The position numbers were made by a program, and so were the translations under genes. From Lachnospiraceae bacterium AF51-6-b8A (lineage in GTDB: Bacteria; Bacillota; Clostridia; Lachnospirales; Lachnospiraceae), in assembly GCA_027682585.1 (NCBI GenBank), contig JAQCZH010000002.1:558001-622000 (forward strand): a stretch of 64,000 bases of DNA, written 5' to 3'. The notes beneath the pieces are model-generated. The model worked only from the letters and a program-made list of their open reading frames with translations, was not told where the DNA came from and ran no database searches. Below are positions 27,604 through 36,359 of the stretch, piece by piece (positions within the stretch are counted from its first letter, which is position 1; every line of letters begins with the position of its first letter).

Positions 27604-29271
27604 TCATACCGCAAGCGCATAGGCCTCATAGGGTGCCAGCTTGCAATCATGAATATCGTGTTCACACATATTCTGAATTAGAACTCTGCCGCCTGCGAAG
27701 TCCGCCGGAATCCCGCACTCCCTCTCATGCTCGGACAGATTGGCCGCGACAAGCAGCTTCCTGCCGTCCAACTCTCTGGTATAGACAAAGAGATCCGGAT
27801 CTTCCGCCAGAAGCAGCTGATAATGTCCATAGACAATCAGATCCGAACTGTGACGAAGCGCAATCAGCTTCTGATAGTAGCGAAAGACGGAATCCTCCCG
27901 CCCCATCTGCTCTTTGGCATTCACCTTGACATAGTTGGGATTGACATCGATCCAGGGTTCCCCGGAAGTAAAACCGGCCTGAGGAGCGTCAGACCACTGC
28001 ATGGGCGTCCGGGCATTGTCCCTGCTCTTATGCGCAATCATGGGAAGTAACCGCTCAGGATCCATTCCGGCTTTCTCGGTCAGTTCATGATAGGCATTGA
28101 TGGATTCCAGGTCACGGAACTGATCCACAGAAGTAAAGCCCACATTGGTCATGCCCAGTTCCTCTCCCTGGTAGACATAGGGTGTTCCCTGCATCAGGTG
28201 CAAAACAGTGGCGATAGCCTTGGCGCTTCGCTCCCGATACTGATCCGAGTCATCCCCCAGACGGGAGACAATTCTGGGCTGGTCGTGATTGCAGAAGTAG
28301 AGGGAATTCCAGGCGCATCCATCCAGCCCCAGCTGCCACTTGGTCAGATTCTCCTTCAGAGGAACCAGAGGCATCTTTCTGGTGGACCACTTGTAGGGGA
28401 CGCCAGGATCCTCGTCCAGCCCCACATGCTCGAACTGAAAGACCATTCCCAGCTCTGTCCCCTGGCTGTTCGCGTATCTCTTAGCCTCCTCCAGAGTGAC
28501 GCCGGCCGTCTCACCCACGGTCATGATGTCAAACCTGGAGAGAACCTCCCGGTTCATCTCCTGCAGATAGTCATGCACATGAGGACCATTGGCCACCGCG
28601 TCAAAAGGTCCATAGATTCCTCCATGCGTGGGTGCATCTGAGAAGACCTCCGGCTTGGAGATCAAAGAGATGACATCCATGCGGAAGCCATCAATCCCCT
28701 TCTGACACCAGCGGGTCATCATGTCGAAGACCTCCCGGCGCACCTTGGCATTCTCCCAGTTGAGGTCCGGCTGCTTCCTGGAGAAGAGATGAAGATAGTA
28801 CTGGCCGGTCTTCTGATCCCACTGCCAGGCGGAACCGGAGAAGGCGCTGCCCCAGTTAGTCGGCTCGTGTCCATCCACCGGGTCTCTCCAGATATAGTAG
28901 TCTCTCTTGGGGTTATCACGGCTTTCGCGGGACTCTATAAACCAGGCATGTTCATCCGAAGTATGGTTGACAACCAGGTCCATCACCAGTTTGATCCCGC
29001 GCGCATGAGTCTCCTTCAGGAGTTCGTCGAAGTCTTCCATCGTCCCGAACTCATCCATGATATCCTCATAATCGCTGATATCATATCCATTATCATCATT
29101 GGGGGACTTATAGACCGGGGAGAGCCAGATCACGTCAATCCCCAGCTCTTTCAAATAATCAAGCTTGGAAATGATTCCCCTCAGATCTCCGATCCCGTCT
29201 CCGTTGCTATCGCAAAAACTGCGGGGATAAATCTGATAGATGACGCTTTCCTTCCACCAGGCTTTCTTCAT
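27604..29271 (-). CDS. GH13 oligo-1,6-glucosidase-like enzyme
   Basis: The 555-residue enzyme starts at ATG 29271 behind AAAGGAAG; the 21 codons upstream in frame lack a ribosome site. The catalytic residues are D199 in GFRMDVISLISK, E254 in TVGETAGV and D330 in NHDQPR. Val200 after the nucleophile is the marker of alpha-1,6-specific members, so isomaltose, isomaltotriose or panose are the likely substrates. It has no signal peptide and acts on sugars brought in by the adjacent ABC transporter. It is about 45 percent alike in visible motifs to the next gene, suggesting an old duplication. Confidence 0.92.
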   Translation of the reverse strand: MKKAWWKESVIYQIYPRSFCDSNGDGIGDLRGIISKLDYLKELGIDVIWLSPVYKSPNDDNGYDISDYEDIMDEFGTMEDFDELLKETHARGIKLVMDLVVNHTSDEHAWFIESRESRDNPKRDYYIWRDPVDGHEPTNWGSAFSGSAWQWDQKTGQYYLHLFSRKQPDLNWENAKVRREVFDMMTRWCQKGIDGFRMDVISLISKPEVFSDAPTHGGIYGPFDAVANGPHVHDYLQEMNREVLSRFDIMTVGETAGVTLEEAKRYANSQGTELGMVFQFEHVGLDEDPGVPYKWSTRKMPLVPLKENLTKWQLGLDGCAWNSLYFCNHDQPRIVSRLGDDSDQYRERSAKAIATVLHLMQGTPYVYQGEELGMTNVGFTSVDQFRDLESINAYHELTEKAGMDPERLLPMIAHKSRDNARTPMQWSDAPQAGFTSGEPWIDVNPNYVKVNAKEQMGREDSVFRYYQKLIALRHSSDLIVYGHYQLLLAEDPDLFVYTRELDGRKLLVAANLSEHERECGIPADFAGGRVLIQNMCEHDIHDCKLAPYEAYALAV

Positions 29272-29364
29272 AATATCTTCCTTTCTCTTGCCATCTCTTC
29301 TCAGATGACCGTCCGATTCTCGAATCCCGTACAAGCTGCTCTCTTCTCCTGATTCGAACGCTCT

Positions 29365-29472
29365 CAGCCAGGATTCTCCCGGTCAGGATTCCGTCTCTCT
29401 CAGATGAAATCTTCCTGGTCCGGATATAAATCCGCTCAGATGAAATCTCCCTGATCTGGATGCCGCGTCCCC
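29365..29472. repeat. Three degenerate 36-bp tandem repeats
   Basis: Units begin at 29365, 29401 and 29437. The second and third are the most alike (both begin CAGATGAAATCT and continue with CCTG and GGAT); the first is degenerate. They lie in a 534-base gap with no gene, upstream of the oligo-1,6-glucosidase. The repeat could bind a regulator or be neutral. Confidence 0.5.
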
Positions 29473-29805
29473 AGTCCGGGTTCTGCCGTTCTGCCCTTCC
29501 AGTCAGGATCCATCCGGGTTTTCCTGCATAAGCACATTACCACACACGAAAGGGTCTTCTCAAGTAAAAAAGCTGTGAAAAAACGTAAGGCGCGCCATCC
29601 TGTACTGGTCTCCTCGTTCAAGCATGAACACAGCACAGAATGGTGCGTCTCTCGTTCTCTCACAGTCCTTATATCCTGTCCCAAAACCGCTCTCTGACGA
29701 GCGTGGAAAAATCTTACGGCAGGTCTATTTCTTCCGCCTGCGTCATTTGCGCTGGCAGATGTAGCGCTGGATCTCCCGCGAGATCTGTTGATCGAAAAAT
29801 GTCTT
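29473..29805. other. Rest of the non-coding gap between permease and glucosidase
   Basis: No gene is seen here. A perfect 6-bp hairpin GATCTC-GCGG-GAGATC (minus strand, 29770-29785) lies 20 bases after the permease stop, without a T-run. Two T-runs on the minus strand near 29565-29585 lack a convincing stem. A promoter for the glucosidase could not be fixed. Confidence 0.4.
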
Positions 29806-30675
29806 TTAACCCTTGACAGCTCCCTCGACCATCCCCTTCATAATCTGCCTCTGTCCAATCAGGAAGACAACAATCATGGGAATAATTGCCAAAAGAGCCG
29901 CTGTCAGGATCAGATCCCACTGCTTGACATAAGATCCGACGAAAGCCTGCACGGCAACGGGCAGGGTCTTAATTTTGCCATTGAGTCCCAGCATCAGAGA
30001 AGGAAGCAGGAAGTCGTTCCAGATCCACATTCCGTTTAAGATGGTAACCGTCGTAATAACAGGCTTTAAGAGCGGGAAGATAATCCGAAAGAAGGTTCCC
30101 TCAGGAGAACAGCCGTCAATGGCAGCCGCCTCCTCCAGATCATAGGGAACTCCCTTAATGAAACCGGTCAGAATAAAGACCGTCATGGCCCCGCCAAAGC
30201 CCAGATAGGCGAAGATAATGCCCGGTATGGACTGGAGGAGACTGATTCCCACGAATTTCCCCGCATCGCGGAAGGTCGAAATCAGAGGCAGCATGACAAC
30301 CTGGAAGGGAATGATCATGGACGCGATAAACACCATGTAAATGGCTGCCGCCCACTTCTTTTGATTATTTCTGGAGATGACCCAGGCAGCCATAGAACCC
30401 AGAACCGCCAAAAGAACCAGAGAGCAGACGGTAATGACAACAGAGCTTCCGAAGGCAGGCCAGAAGCGAAAGTTGGAATTGTTGATCACGCTGTTCAAGT
30501 TGGTCAGCAGCTGGCCAAAGGATGCACCCACGAAAGCGACCGGGTTGGCTACAATGGCGCTCTGCTTCTTGAATGCATTTAAGACAACCAGATAGAAGGG
30601 GAAAAGAATGTAGACTGCAATCACAATTCCCAGAAGGGTCAAGAGGATTTTCTTTATCTTGCTTGAAGTACTCAT
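29806..30675 (-). CDS. Carbohydrate ABC transporter permease, MalG type
   Basis: The 289-residue membrane protein has six hydrophobic segments and the EAA loop EEAAAIDGCSPEGTFFRIIF that contacts the ATPase. It overlaps the upstream permease stop by one base (TAATG), so the two are translationally coupled. With its partner it forms the channel for an oligosaccharide, probably an alpha-glucoside given the two GH13 enzymes downstream. Confidence 0.93.
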   Translation of the reverse strand: MSTSSKIKKILLTLLGIVIAVYILFPFYLVVLNAFKKQSAIVANPVAFVGASFGQLLTNLNSVINNSNFRFWPAFGSSVVITVCSLVLLAVLGSMAAWVISRNNQKKWAAAIYMVFIASMIIPFQVVMLPLISTFRDAGKFVGISLLQSIPGIIFAYLGFGGAMTVFILTGFIKGVPYDLEEAAAIDGCSPEGTFFRIIFPLLKPVITTVTILNGMWIWNDFLLPSLMLGLNGKIKTLPVAVQAFVGSYVKQWDLILTAALLAIIPMIVVFLIGQRQIMKGMVEGAVKG

Positions 30676-31724
30676 TACAGCTCTACCTCCTTACTGTTCA
30701 TCGTTCTCACCTGGATCAGAGATACTGCTGCCAGAATAATGAAGAAAAGAACCGCCTTGGCCTGACCGACCGCATAACTGTTCTTGGAAATGGCCGTGTT
30801 ATAGATGTTGAGAGCCAGCATCTGGGTTCCGTTTGCCAGGTAACCACCCAGGAAGCCATCGACCGATCCGGTACCATTGGTCAGGGCCATGTTGACATCG
30901 AACTGCTTGAAGGCGGAAGTCAGGGTCAGGAAGGTACAGATAGTAATGGTTGGCATGATCAGGGGAATCCGTACATTCCAAAGGATCTGGCGGGAATTCG
31001 CCCCGTCAATCGACGCCGCCTCAATGACATCCTTAGGTACCTGGGTCAGACCGGTGATATAGATCAGCATAATATAACCTGCATACTGCCAGATGTATAC
31101 GACAATTATGCCGACCATGGCTGTCTCTGTATTGGCCAAAAAAGATGTCTTGGTCATCTGGATCAGAACATTATTGAAGACAAACTGCCAGATATAGCCC
31201 AATACAATACCGCCGATCAGGTTGGGAAGGAAGTAAGCCGCGCGGAAGAATCCGGTTCCCTTGATGGCTGATGTACAGAGCAGAGCCAGCGCGAAGCCGA
31301 TCAGATTGACCATAATAATGTTCAGCACAGCGAAGAGAAACGTGATCAGCACAGACCAGAGAAAGGCCGGATCGTGGAACATGCTGGAATAATTAGCCAG
31401 TCCCACAAACTTAGTGATCTTAATTCCCGTCCAGTCCGTGAAGGAATAGCCCACGCCGAGAACCAGGGGAATGATCACCGTCACCGCAAAGGCAAAGACC
31501 AAAGGAAAGAGAAAAATGAAATAGATAATTCCCCTGTGGTGCTTGGGGCTGGGGAAACGGTAGAGGCCATAGAGCGTAGCCAGAAGACCGATCATCAGCA
31601 TAGCCCCCCTGGCTCCGAAGCTTATCCCAGTAATATCAATGATCAGCGCACCTACCATAAGGACAATTCCCGTGGTGAGCACGCCGATGGAAATAGGTTT
31701 TCGTATTGCGGAAGCGTTGTTCAT
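30675..31724 (-). CDS. Carbohydrate ABC transporter permease, MalF type
   Basis: The 349-residue protein has two extra N-terminal hydrophobic segments before the six-helix permease core, and the EAA loop IEAASIDGANSRQILWNVRI. It is the first permease gene, lying 101 bases after the binding-protein gene with a strong hairpin between. No ATPase gene is in the cluster, so a shared MsmK/MsiK-type ATPase elsewhere in the genome is probable. Confidence 0.93.
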   Translation of the reverse strand: MNNASAIRKPISIGVLTTGIVLMVGALIIDITGISFGARGAMLMIGLLATLYGLYRFPSPKHHRGIIYFIFLFPLVFAFAVTVIIPLVLGVGYSFTDWTGIKITKFVGLANYSSMFHDPAFLWSVLITFLFAVLNIIMVNLIGFALALLCTSAIKGTGFFRAAYFLPNLIGGIVLGYIWQFVFNNVLIQMTKTSFLANTETAMVGIIVVYIWQYAGYIMLIYITGLTQVPKDVIEAASIDGANSRQILWNVRIPLIMPTITICTFLTLTSAFKQFDVNMALTNGTGSVDGFLGGYLANGTQMLALNIYNTAISKNSYAVGQAKAVLFFIILAAVSLIQVRTMNSKEVEL

Positions 31725-31788
31725 CGCTCTTCCTCCTATCCTCTATTCCGGTGCGTATTCTGCCGGATTGATTGTCAGTTCTATCATG

Positions 31789-31812
31789 GAAAAAGGGGGG
31801 CACAGCCCCCCT
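31789..31812 (-). terminator. Terminator/attenuator between binding protein and permeases
   Basis: On the minus strand a 7-bp G/C stem (GGGGGGC, loop TGT, GCCCCCC; 31795-31811) is followed by five T. It starts 14 bases after the binding-protein stop. Partial termination here would give much more binding protein than permease, a usual stoichiometry in such systems. Confidence 0.8.
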
Positions 31813-31825
31813 ATCCCAACAGCAC

Positions 31826-33130
31826 TTACTTGCTGTAATAATCCTTGATCGTTGACGCCATCTTATTGGTGAAGTCCTCGGGAGTTGCGATCTTACCCTG
31901 CGCATAGTCGTTGAACACCTGACCAAGCGCGTTCTGAGCCAGACCCTCCTTGTTACCGGGCCAGGTCCAGCCGGAGGTCTTGCCAGCCTTCTGATAATCG
32001 GTCAAGGTCTGAGCGAAGGGATCAGACGCAACATACTTGGAAGACTTGAAGGGGCTTACAAATCCAGCCTTCTCAACCAGGATCTGCTGTCCCGCATCGC
32101 CTGCGCACCACTGGAGGAACTTCTTGGAAGCATCGCTGTTGTCATTCTTGGTAACAGCCCAGTAAGAGGGAGAGTCAGCCTCAAGACGATCCATGCCCTC
32201 CTGGAAAGCGTAGGGGATGATGCCGCACTTGAAGTTGCCGGCCGCCTTATAAGCGTCCTTGTCGTCCTTGCCGGTCATCGTTGCGCCGATCCAGGAACCC
32301 TGAGTAACAAAGGCGTACTTGCCGGAAGCGAAGTTTAAGATCTGCTGATCATAAGTACCTGAAACCAGAAGCGAGGGATCAGAATACTTGTTGAAAAGAG
32401 CGACCATCTTGGAGAAGTCATTGAAACGGGCCTTGTCGATCTCACCCTTGGAGAGCATATCAAAGTACTTGGTGTCGCCTCTCTGCAGACCGCCATCCTG
32501 ATATGCGGAGAAGATATGGTTGCCGGAAGACCAGTAGAGGTTCACCGGCTCAGCGGAGTAACCCAGCACTGCAGTCAGTCCAAGTTCACTCTTCTTGGCA
32601 TCCAGAGTCTCGAAAGCCTTCTTCATGCTCTCAGGACCGGTGATGGACTTGGGATCAATGCCTGCCGTCTGCAGAATATCCGCATTGTAGCAGAGGCCAA
32701 GCGCCTCCTGCGTGTAAGGGAAACCATACACCTTGCCGTCTTCCTTGTAGGCAAGCTCTGTATCCTTAACCCAGGCCTGATCGCTCAGGTCAACGATATT
32801 GCCCTTCCAGTTCTTGAAATCACTTGCACCGCCGCATACGAAGATATCGGGCATATTACCTGCCTGATTGTAATTCTTCAGCTGACCCTGAATATCGACG
32901 CCGCCGCCCATAGACTCAATGGTAACCTTAGTCCCGGTCTCCTTCTCATAGGCCTCTGCCAATTCCTTGAGCTGCGCGTCAACCTCGATCTTACCATTGA
33001 CCAGGCGAAGCGTCTTGCCAGAAGACTTGTTGTCACCGGATGCGGAGCCGCCGCCGTTCCCGCCGCAGCCGGCGAACACGGAGGCAACCATGGTGGCCGC
33101 CATTACAAGAGCTAGAGTTCTTTTCTTCAT
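31826..33130 (-). CDS. Sugar ABC transporter substrate-binding lipoprotein
   Basis: The 434-residue protein starts at ATG 33130 behind AGGAGGG; 24 upstream codons in frame are not used. It has a lipoprotein signal (MKKRTLALVM, then VASVFAGC with Cys21 as the lipidation site), a Gly/Ser-rich spacer and an extracellular solute-binding family 1 fold. It is anchored outside the membrane and hands sugars to the two permeases. The glucosidases in the cluster point to isomalto- or malto-oligosaccharides; motifs alone do not fix the ligand. Confidence 0.93.
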   Translation of the reverse strand: MKKRTLALVMAATMVASVFAGCGGNGGGSASGDNKSSGKTLRLVNGKIEVDAQLKELAEAYEKETGTKVTIESMGGGVDIQGQLKNYNQAGNMPDIFVCGGASDFKNWKGNIVDLSDQAWVKDTELAYKEDGKVYGFPYTQEALGLCYNADILQTAGIDPKSITGPESMKKAFETLDAKKSELGLTAVLGYSAEPVNLYWSSGNHIFSAYQDGGLQRGDTKYFDMLSKGEIDKARFNDFSKMVALFNKYSDPSLLVSGTYDQQILNFASGKYAFVTQGSWIGATMTGKDDKDAYKAAGNFKCGIIPYAFQEGMDRLEADSPSYWAVTKNDNSDASKKFLQWCAGDAGQQILVEKAGFVSPFKSSKYVASDPFAQTLTDYQKAGKTSGWTWPGNKEGLAQNALGQVFNDYAQGKIATPEDFTNKMASTIKDYYSK

Positions 33131-33157
33131 ATTCCCTCCTACTATAACCCAGCAAAA

Positions 33158-33174
33158 AAACGATTCCAACGTTT
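33158..33174. promoter_or_regulatory. Operator-like inverted repeat in the binding-protein leader
   Basis: The repeat AAACG-N7-CGTTT lies between the -10 box and the start codon of the binding-protein gene. Position and sequence would suit a LacI-type sugar repressor, but T follows on the minus strand, so a weak hairpin terminator is another reading. No regulator gene is adjacent. Confidence 0.3.
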
Positions 33175-33207
33175 CAAAAACAACCGGGTTCAACATGTAC
33201 AAGGGCC

Positions 33208-33216
33208 ATTATAGCA
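33208..33216 (-). promoter_or_regulatory. Extended -10 promoter of the sugar transporter operon
   Basis: The minus strand reads TGC-TATAAT, a perfect -10 (33208-33213) with the TGN extension. The -35 is weak, which the extension can offset. The start codon is about 78 bases downstream. Confidence 0.55.
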
Positions 33217-33511
33217 CTTTGCTTATCTGATCCACGAAATATTGTCATCTCCTGTTCGATTTGTTTAGACATACAGATTTTCGACAGTGCTTTTGTGTAT
33301 TTTGCCAATTGAAAACCTTTCCAATGTTGTTTATGACCCTCTTTTTGTTCAAAAAATGGTCATTTTGTCTGTGTTTCGCCTCGATTGCTCTTTTTCTTCC
33401 CTCCTTCAAGAGTAAAATTCTGACACCTTTCCGCGAAGAAACCAGTTCCCGGTCGTCACCCACAGATGCCGCGCCTGATCTCCTGCGAAACCTGTTAGCC
33501 AATTCCTCGAG
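33217..33511. other. AT-rich intergenic region upstream of the sugar operon
   Basis: No gene is seen. On the minus strand an inverted repeat ATGACC...GGTCAT around two A/T runs (about 33332-33363) could terminate the PerM-family gene. An imperfect palindrome ATTGGAAAGGTTTTCAAT (about 33307-33324) could be an operator. Confidence 0.35.
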
Positions 33512-34672
33512 TCATCCCTTCTCCCCCTTTTTTTTCTCGTCAATCTCCTCACAGCGCCAGTCAATCAGCTTATCGAAGTAGATGCGCACCAGAGAAGCCA
33601 TCGGAACCGCCAGAAACATACCGGTTACTCCTCCCACCGCGGACCCAATCAGGAGGGCTGCGATCACGAGAACCGGATGAACCGAAACCGCGTTGGAAAG
33701 AATGCGGGGATTGATCACATTGCCATCAATTGTCGTGACCACAAAAACCGCTATCAGAGCGATCAGCAGTTTGCCATGGTCCTGAGCGAAAATACAGACA
33801 AAGGACACGGATACGTAACCGACCGCCGGCCCCACATAAGGGATGAGATTGCCAATCCCCATCATCAGCCCGATCAAAAGGGCGTAGGGCACCTCGATCA
33901 GAGACAAGACGATCGACATGGTCACACCGACGAAAACAGCATCCAGCAGCTGTCCCCGAACATAACCGATGAAGGCATGCCCGGCATTCTCAAGAAACTC
34001 AGTGAAGTAAGTGTACTCCCGCTCAGGCAGAATGGACTTCGCCGCCTTGGTCCAATAGGCGATAAAACCCTCATGATCCGCCATAAAATAAATAGAGAAA
34101 ATCAGGCTGAAAAAAGCCGTAGTCATGAAGCCTGTGACCCCTTTTGCCGCGCTGGTAGCTGAATTTCTGGCCCAATTGGAAGCATTATTGACCGCCTCCT
34201 GCAGGAAGGATCGATCAATGTTAAAGCGATCCATCACTTCCGTCACCAGACTCCAGACACCGGAAATGGAGTCCTGGAAGCTGTTGGCAATAATCTTCAG
34301 GTTCTCCACACTAACTGCCTGTAAACTATTGGTCAGAGAAGACAAAAGCAAAGAGGCCACAAGAAAGAAGACCAGGATCGCGGCAAGGACCGTAATTGCC
34401 ACAGACAGTCCGCGGGTTCTGTGCTTCCGCAGAACAGGAACATGGGAGAAGCCCCTCTCCAGCCTGTGTACAAAAGGCGAGAGCAGCATCGCCACCATAA
34501 TCCCGTAGACCAGGGGCTTTAAAATCCCTGTGATCCAGCCGATGAAGGTGCCTGCCTGCCAGAGAACCGTATCCAGATGCCGATAGGCCCACACCATAAT
34601 CAACATGATCAGGAAGGTCAGAAGCACATAGCGCATGATCTTATTGAGAAAGTTATCATTAAAATTCTTCAT
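33512..34672 (-). CDS. AI-2E/PerM (UPF0118) family membrane transporter
   Basis: The 386-residue protein starts at ATG 34672 behind GAAGAGGG. It has about eight hydrophobic segments, with the family segments GIGNLIPYVGPAVG and NVINPRILSNAVSVHPVLVI near the C-terminus. Members include exporters of signalling molecules and sodium-coupled transporters, but most are uncharacterised. The chain ends in a charged tail (EEIDEKKKGEKG). The gene is isolated, and a PAP2 gene lies 167 bases upstream on the same strand. Confidence 0.88.
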   Translation of the reverse strand: MKNFNDNFLNKIMRYVLLTFLIMLIMVWAYRHLDTVLWQAGTFIGWITGILKPLVYGIMVAMLLSPFVHRLERGFSHVPVLRKHRTRGLSVAITVLAAILVFFLVASLLLSSLTNSLQAVSVENLKIIANSFQDSISGVWSLVTEVMDRFNIDRSFLQEAVNNASNWARNSATSAAKGVTGFMTTAFFSLIFSIYFMADHEGFIAYWTKAAKSILPEREYTYFTEFLENAGHAFIGYVRGQLLDAVFVGVTMSIVLSLIEVPYALLIGLMMGIGNLIPYVGPAVGYVSVSFVCIFAQDHGKLLIALIAVFVVTTIDGNVINPRILSNAVSVHPVLVIAALLIGSAVGGVTGMFLAVPMASLVRIYFDKLIDWRCEEIDEKKKGEKG

Positions 34673-34839
34673 GGCACCCTCTTCCGACAGATCCCCCGGC
34701 GACTTCACCAATCGGTCAGACCTGTTCTCATCACAGAAGCAAAAAAGCCAACTTTTCTGCATGAATCTGTATCCACTGAATCTGTCTTATGAACCCAAAA
34801 TCTGCGAGAACTCTGGCTGGGAACAATCTCTGAAGTGAA

Positions 34840-35532
34840 TCATCCCTCTGCCGCCCTTCTGCTGCCCAGATTTCCCAGGTGAAAGCGGGTGGCAAGAGCA
34901 TGGCCAAAGACAGCCAGGGCAATTCCCGCCGGGATATCAATAACGAAATGCTGCTTCGTCGTCACTGTACTGATAAAAATCAGGATGCAGAAAACGCCTG
35001 CAAACATACGGTATCCCCTGGAGACCTCAGGCCGCTTATAGACCACCAGAAAATAGGAGGTTGAAATCAGACAGTGGAAACTCGGAAGAAGATTGGTCCC
35101 ATAGGTCAGCCCATCCGCGGCATAGGTCCACTGCAGAATTCCGTTGAAGAAGCCCGGGCTATTGTTGAGCAGTCCCTCCGCAGCCCGATTCATCCCTGTG
35201 GGATAGAGAACGAAGACGGCCGCTCCGATCAGCTCCGCGATCACGACCCCCGCGATGAAGTCACGATAGTGCGCCTTGTCCACCTTCGAGGCCGCGATCG
35301 GCCCTATGATCCAGAAGATATGGCTGAAGAGATAGATGATAATCCAGAACTCCGGCTGCAGGGGAATCAGATCGTCGAGCAGGGGGATCTTGGTCGTATG
35401 CCAGACCACCCCCACTCGCTCCTGATACATACGGATCTGCTCATAGAGCAGATTCTGCAGGGCATAGAGCAAAACCGCCGTCAGATATCCATACAGCGGA
35501 AAACCAAGTAATTTCTTCTCGAGGAATTTCAT
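34840..35532 (-). CDS. PAP2-superfamily membrane phosphatase
   Basis: The 230-residue integral membrane protein has about six hydrophobic segments. The PAP2 motifs are PSFHCLISTSYF (catalytic histidine) and TKQHFVIDIPAGI (histidine and aspartate). Such proteins remove phosphate from lipid phosphates such as phosphatidic acid or undecaprenyl diphosphate. The first motif of the classic set (KxxxxxxRP) is not evident, as in the inositolphosphotransferase-like branch. The ribosome site is AAGGAAG. Confidence 0.8.
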   Translation of the reverse strand: MKFLEKKLLGFPLYGYLTAVLLYALQNLLYEQIRMYQERVGVVWHTTKIPLLDDLIPLQPEFWIIIYLFSHIFWIIGPIAASKVDKAHYRDFIAGVVIAELIGAAVFVLYPTGMNRAAEGLLNNSPGFFNGILQWTYAADGLTYGTNLLPSFHCLISTSYFLVVYKRPEVSRGYRMFAGVFCILIFISTVTTKQHFVIDIPAGIALAVFGHALATRFHLGNLGSRRAAEG

Positions 35533-35647
35533 GAATACGCTTCCTTCAACGAATCTTTCTGTCTCTTCTTTACCTTCCTAGTTTAATCGGTTAGGACTGG
35601 AAATGCCACTGTTACCTGCCTGGCTCCTCATCTGCCCCTACAACCTC

Positions 35648-36268
35648 TTATTCTTGTTCGGTATCATCCAGTTCCACATAGGTCTTCTGACTGGTGAACT
35701 TCCCCTCCTGCACTTTCTTCGCGATTTCTTCCTCGCTCATACCGGTCGCCTCCTTAATCTGTGCAATAGCAACATCCTGATAGATATAGGCTCCCTTGGG
35801 ATCACAGAGAAAGAGATCCGAATAACAGACCGTACGGTTCAGATCCAGAGGCTCTACCTCAATCACTTCAGCCGCTTCCATAAGACCGCTCCCTGTTCTC
35901 TTTGCATCCTGCAGCGCCGTCAGAAAAACCTCCAGATTCCCTTCAAAAAAGTCCGTCAGGATCTGGCGGACTTTTGCCTTCCTCTCATAATCTGCCAGAA
36001 GTGCCTTAACCTGATCTGGACTCATGTAGACGCCGGCAGCGTAATTCTCTGTCAGCTTCTCATGCTTTGGTGATGGAATCCAATCCGGCAGGAAACTCCT
36101 CCAGGAACTGCAGTACTCCCCCATCTGCGGCTGCCTGTCCAGGAGGAAAGAGTAAGCCGTGCCGCGAACATACTGGTATCTGGTAAAGAAACCGCTGATA
36201 ACAGCCATTCCATAAAGCAGCCCCTTCTCGGTCGGCTGATTGGGATCCCAGCTGGCCAGGGTCTTCAT
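35648..36268 (-). CDS. Unknown protein, 206 residues
   Basis: I do not recognise this family. The protein is soluble, without signal peptide or membrane segments. The middle part is helical (MSPDQVKALLADYERKAKVR), and the end is acidic and may fold as a small helical domain (TGMSEEEIAKKVQEGKF). The strong ribosome site AGGAGGGG lies 17 bases before the ATG, unusually far; an ATT codon three codons upstream would be better spaced, so the true start is uncertain. It lies between PAP2 and MFS genes on the same strand, and context gives no function. Confidence 0.7.
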   Translation of the reverse strand: MKTLASWDPNQPTEKGLLYGMAVISGFFTRYQYVRGTAYSFLLDRQPQMGEYCSSWRSFLPDWIPSPKHEKLTENYAAGVYMSPDQVKALLADYERKAKVRQILTDFFEGNLEVFLTALQDAKRTGSGLMEAAEVIEVEPLDLNRTVCYSDLFLCDPKGAYIYQDVAIAQIKEATGMSEEEIAKKVQEGKFTSQKTYVELDDTEQE

Positions 36269-36359
36269 GATATCAATGTACTTCTCCCCTCCTTATCTCC
36301 CTTGACCGTCCGTCCTCTGCCTGCAGAAGATGATGACGAACGCCCTCCGAATTCCCCTG

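Noticed and set aside
29365..29472. CRISPR array
   Set aside because: The 36-base spacing resembles a repeat length, but the units are directly adjacent and degenerate, with no unique spacers and no cas genes.
33158..33181. Catabolite-responsive element (cre) before the sugar operon
   Set aside because: TGAAACGTTGGAAT does not align with the central CG and flanks of the cre consensus.
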